The position numbers and the translations under genes are program-made. 16,833 nt of DNA. Origin: Phocaeicola_A sp963624095. Its GTDB lineage: Bacteria; Bacteroidota; Bacteroidia; Bacteroidales; Bacteroidaceae. The notes under the pieces were generated by a model. That model saw nothing but the letters and a program-made list of their open reading frames with translations, searched no databases and was not told the origin of the DNA. This document shows, piece by piece, positions 14,513-16,833 of this stretch. The stretch spans positions 1-16,833 of the forward strand of contig CAVFNZ010000049.1 of the NCBI GenBank assembly GCA_963624095.1, written 5' to 3'. Each line of letters begins with the position of its first letter. Position 1 is the first letter of the stretch.

Positions 14513-16603
14513 ATGGCAAAGACAAGTATCCAATACATTAAGGAAGCCGCAAAGAAGCTGGTTGGCAGCAAACTTCAAAGATTGGGCGCTGTCAAGACGC
14601 AGGAAGTTTTTCAAGGCGTTATGCGGACGGTCGGGCTGAATACACCGGAAGAAGTGTACCTCTTTGTGGCTCAATTTGACCTCAGTTGCAGAGACGAAAT
14701 ATCCAATATGGACGACTTGGCTCGTTATTTCGGGTGTTCCTCCCTTGACATGATAGAATATGTGCCTGCACTGAAGTCTCTTGAGGGCAAGGGATACCTT
14801 GTACGGCGCGGCAAAAGGGAAGGGAACATCCTTCGTCAGCATTATGTCGTCAGCGAAGCCGTAATGGCGGCAATCATTGATAACGAGCCTGTGACCGCCA
14901 GACAAGTTGAGGTTTGCCATGTAGAGGTGGACAAATATGAGTTTTGCAAGGCTATTGCGGACAAGGTGGAAGACGATGAAGTGGTAACGGACGACCTGAC
15001 GCAGTTTGTCGAGAAGCAAGAGCTCAACAACCCGCACCTTCATTTTGTGGAGAGCCTGAAGTCCATTGTTCCCGATATCATCGATCGGACACTCTTTTAC
15101 GACATGTGCAACGACAACTTCATCAGAGACGGCGAGGGAGAATCTGTCATAAGCTCCACGATGAGTGACATGTTCTCCAATATCCGTCAACGGATGTCGG
15201 TGAGGAAAAGTCTCATGGAGGGGGAACACATATTGCAGAGGTTGGGACTTTGCGAGTTGAAAGATGAGGATGAAATTGTATTGACCGATGAGGGGAAGGA
15301 GTTCTTCTATGGCGAAGACTTGAAGGCTTTCACCGTTTCGCTGAAATGCGAGGACATCTATGGCTTTCTGGAGAAAGTACACGATTTCTTTCATGACCGC
15401 AACAAATACGATGCGGGTGAAGAGCGAAATGTGTTCATGCTGAGAAGGTACTTAATGAGGTTTGAGACTCCCAACATGCACTTGCCGTGCGTCCAGCGTG
15501 TCAGCCGACTCGTAGAGGACGCATACGACCGTGTGCTGTTGTACATCATGGGTTACAACTTGACCGAGAACGACTCCACCTCATTGACCTACGAGGTGGG
15601 GAGAATCTATCCACGCAGGCAGCGCCGCAAGGTGACGGGAGACTTCAAGGACTACAACCATTTTCTCCAGAAACAAGAACTGGTGGAGATAGAGAAGACA
15701 TCCTCTTTGTTTGGAGAGGAAGTATATCTGGTATTGACGGACAAGGGGAAGGAAACACTCTTGGGCGAGGATGCCGAATTGTATACAAAGGAGGTGTCGG
15801 ACAAGGACTTGCTTCCTTGGGACAAGATTACCGAAAAGGCTCTGTTCTTCCCCAGTGCGCTTGCCGAGCAGTTGTCTCTCTTGCGCAACAGTCTGAGTCA
15901 GGAATACTACCAAGGTCTTTGCGCCCGTCTCGAAGCCAACAAGCTGCCCAAGGGCATAGCCGTATTGCTCTACGGCGAACCTGGAACCGGCAAGACGGAG
16001 AGCGTCATGCAGATAGCCCGGGCTACGGGGCGAGGCGTGATGCACGTTGACATCAGTGCCACCAAGACCTGTTGGTTTGGCGAAAGCGAGAAGCTCATCA
16101 AGAAGGTGTTTACGGACTATCGTCGACTCTGCGAGAAGAGCAAGGTGAAGCCCATCCTGTTGTTCAACGAGGCTGACGCCGTCTTTTCCAAGCGTAAGGA
16201 TGTGGGCAGCGGCAGTGTGGCACAGACGGAAAACGCCATCCAGAACATCATCCTTGAGGAGATGGAGAAGCTCGACGGCATCCTCATCGCCACGACTAAC
16301 CTTGCCGACAACCTCGACGGGGCCTTCGAGCGTCGTTTCCTCTTCAAGATACGCTATGACAAGCCCACCATTGAAGCAAAGAAGAGCATTTGGATGAACA
16401 AGTTGCCGAGGCTCTCGGAAGAGGATGCCCAGACTCTCGCTGCCAATTACGAGTTCAGTGGCGGTCAGATAGACAACATTGCCAGGAAAGCCCTCATGCA
16501 AGAGGTTGTCAAGGGCGACAAGCCAACTCTCGACCAGCTGTTGAAGATGTGTAGTGAAGAAAATATTTCGAAGAGAGTATGCAAACGGATAGGTTTCTGC
16601 TGA
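14513..16603 (+). CDS. AAA+ ATPase with N-terminal winged-helix-like modules, function unknown
   Basis: A 696-residue protein. Residues about 450-660 form a classical AAA+ module: Walker A GEPGTGKT (488-495), Walker B ILLFNEAD with N552-E553, sensor-1 Asn596 in IATTN, a likely arginine finger at R607/R608 (FERRF), and SGGQIDN near 647 as the sensor-2 helix. The Walker B aspartate is replaced by asparagine while the catalytic glutamate stays. The first ~440 residues have at least two similar units ending LTDEGKEFFYGED (257-269) and LTDKGKETLLGED (408-420), each preceded by a helix-rich stretch, which looks like repeated winged-helix folds. A further unit may end near HYVVSEAVM (about 110-118). 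This suggests a nucleic-acid- or protein-remodelling ATPase. No signal peptide or membrane segment. A WYL-type remnant follows 54 bp downstream. Confidence 0.85.
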   Translation: MAKTSIQYIKEAAKKLVGSKLQRLGAVKTQEVFQGVMRTVGLNTPEEVYLFVAQFDLSCRDEISNMDDLARYFGCSSLDMIEYVPALKSLEGKGYLVRRGKREGNILRQHYVVSEAVMAAIIDNEPVTARQVEVCHVEVDKYEFCKAIADKVEDDEVVTDDLTQFVEKQELNNPHLHFVESLKSIVPDIIDRTLFYDMCNDNFIRDGEGESVISSTMSDMFSNIRQRMSVRKSLMEGEHILQRLGLCELKDEDEIVLTDEGKEFFYGEDLKAFTVSLKCEDIYGFLEKVHDFFHDRNKYDAGEERNVFMLRRYLMRFETPNMHLPCVQRVSRLVEDAYDRVLLYIMGYNLTENDSTSLTYEVGRIYPRRQRRKVTGDFKDYNHFLQKQELVEIEKTSSLFGEEVYLVLTDKGKETLLGEDAELYTKEVSDKDLLPWDKITEKALFFPSALAEQLSLLRNSLSQEYYQGLCARLEANKLPKGIAVLLYGEPGTGKTESVMQIARATGRGVMHVDISATKTCWFGESEKLIKKVFTDYRRLCEKSKVKPILLFNEADAVFSKRKDVGSGSVAQTENAIQNIILEEMEKLDGILIATTNLADNLDGAFERRFLFKIRYDKPTIEAKKSIWMNKLPRLSEEDAQTLAANYEFSGGQIDNIARKALMQEVVKGDKPTLDQLLKMCSEENISKRVCKRIGFC

Positions 16604-16606
16604 CTC

Positions 16607-16637
16607 TTTTTATTTTCAAAAGAATTAAATAACTTTG
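16607..16637 (+). promoter_or_regulatory. probable promoter of the WYL remnant
   Basis: TAACTTTG at 16630-16637 matches TAnnTTTG exactly. TTTT at 16607-16610, 19 bp upstream, is a near match to the -33 TTTG. The promoter starts just after the ATPase stop codon and could also serve the exonuclease-like gene at the window edge. Confidence 0.5.
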
Positions 16638-16657
16638 TAAGCCTAAAGATTTACGAT

Positions 16658-16795
16658 ATGCCGGCGAACCTATTCGGACGATACATGTGGCTCATTGATA
16701 CGCTCCGCCACTACGGACATCTTTCCTACAAGGAGATTGACGAGAAGTGGCAGCGGAGCGGACTGAGTTGTGGAGGCACTGACATCATATTATAA
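16658..16795 (+). pseudogene. truncated N-terminus of a WYL-domain transcriptional regulator
   Basis: A 45-codon frame starting MPANLFGRYMWLIDTLR and continuing HLSYKEIDEKWQRSGLS. This is what I recognise as the N-terminal winged-helix start of WYL-domain regulators common in Bacteroides, which are normally about 300 residues. After GGTD the frame reads IIL and stops at TAA 16793-16795, and only 10 bp later another start codon appears. The helix-turn-helix is therefore cut short and the whole WYL part is missing. A 7-bp repeat ACTGACA (16778-16784 and 16798-16804) brackets the likely deletion point. It may instead be a short expressed peptide, but loss by deletion is more likely. Confidence 0.6.
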
Positions 16796-16805
16796 GGACT
16801 GACAC

Positions 16806-16833
16806 ATGAAGGGACTGAACTTTATAGCAATAG
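16806..16833 (+). CDS. start of a gene cut by the window edge, possibly a DnaQ-like exonuclease
   Basis: Nine complete codons, MKGLNFIAI, run open to the end of the window. The hydrophobic strand resembles the opening of DEDD (DnaQ/epsilon-like) 3'-5' exonucleases, where FIAI is normally followed by DFET, and such a gene often follows WYL regulators in Bacteroides as I recall. Nine residues are too few for more than a suggestion. Confidence 0.3.

Noticed and set aside
14453..15394. 313-codon open frame antisense to the AAA+ gene
   Set aside because: It would also run over the AAA+ gene's promoter; no motif, while the plus strand encodes a coherent protein.
15581..16501. 306-codon open frame antisense to the AAA+ domain
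   Set aside because: Covers the Walker A, Walker B and sensor motifs of the plus-strand gene; no motif of its own.
16551..16620. Possible terminator after the AAA+ gene
   Set aside because: T-rich DNA follows the stop, but I found no stem stronger than 4 bp.

Overview
The window looks like chromosomal DNA from a Bacteroides-type member of the Bacteroidales. The promoters carry the Bacteroides -7 element (TAnnTTTG) rather than the E. coli form, starts sit behind A-rich leaders without clear Shine-Dalgarno sites, and the gene families (ATP-dependent PEPCK, a MutS with RCGDFYE, a helix-hairpin-helix protein fused to an outer-membrane barrel, hexameric-type GDH) are typical of that group. The species cannot be fixed from the sequence alone. 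There is no rRNA, tRNA, complete insertion sequence, phage module or CRISPR array.

Layout. Positions 1-406 are a structured non-coding region: two identical-core palindromes 22 bp apart, a stretch that may be a dispersed repeat, a promoter and a leader with competing hairpins. They precede pckA (gluconeogenesis / succinate-pathway PEP-oxaloacetate exchange), which ends in a strong terminator. A 574-bp AT-rich gap follows, holding a 16-bp tandem repeat, two inverted perfect DnaA-box matches and the probable nadA promoter. Then four tightly spaced + strand genes run in series: nadA (quinolinate synthase), mutS (mismatch repair), a SPOUT-class RNA methyltransferase, and an exported helix-hairpin-helix/beta-barrel protein. 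The last converges on, and overlaps, a minus-strand M16 zinc peptidase. That peptidase diverges from a GNAT acetyltransferase whose end overlaps an AraC-type regulator. The regulator lies 21 bp downstream of a PfkB-family sugar kinase, probably in one operon. gdhA follows on the minus strand with its own promoter and terminator.

The right end has a 696-residue protein with winged-helix-like modules ahead of an AAA+ ATPase whose Walker B aspartate is asparagine. Next comes a 45-codon remnant of what looks like a WYL-domain regulator, and then the first codons of a probable DnaQ-like exonuclease cut by the window edge.

Most of the window is housekeeping metabolism, nitrogen assimilation and repair. 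I see no complete novel system. The parts most worth a second look are the paired palindromes and possible repeat at the left edge, the switch-like pckA leader, the DnaA-box cluster in the pckA-nadA gap, the AAA+ protein with its odd Walker B, and the truncated WYL gene.
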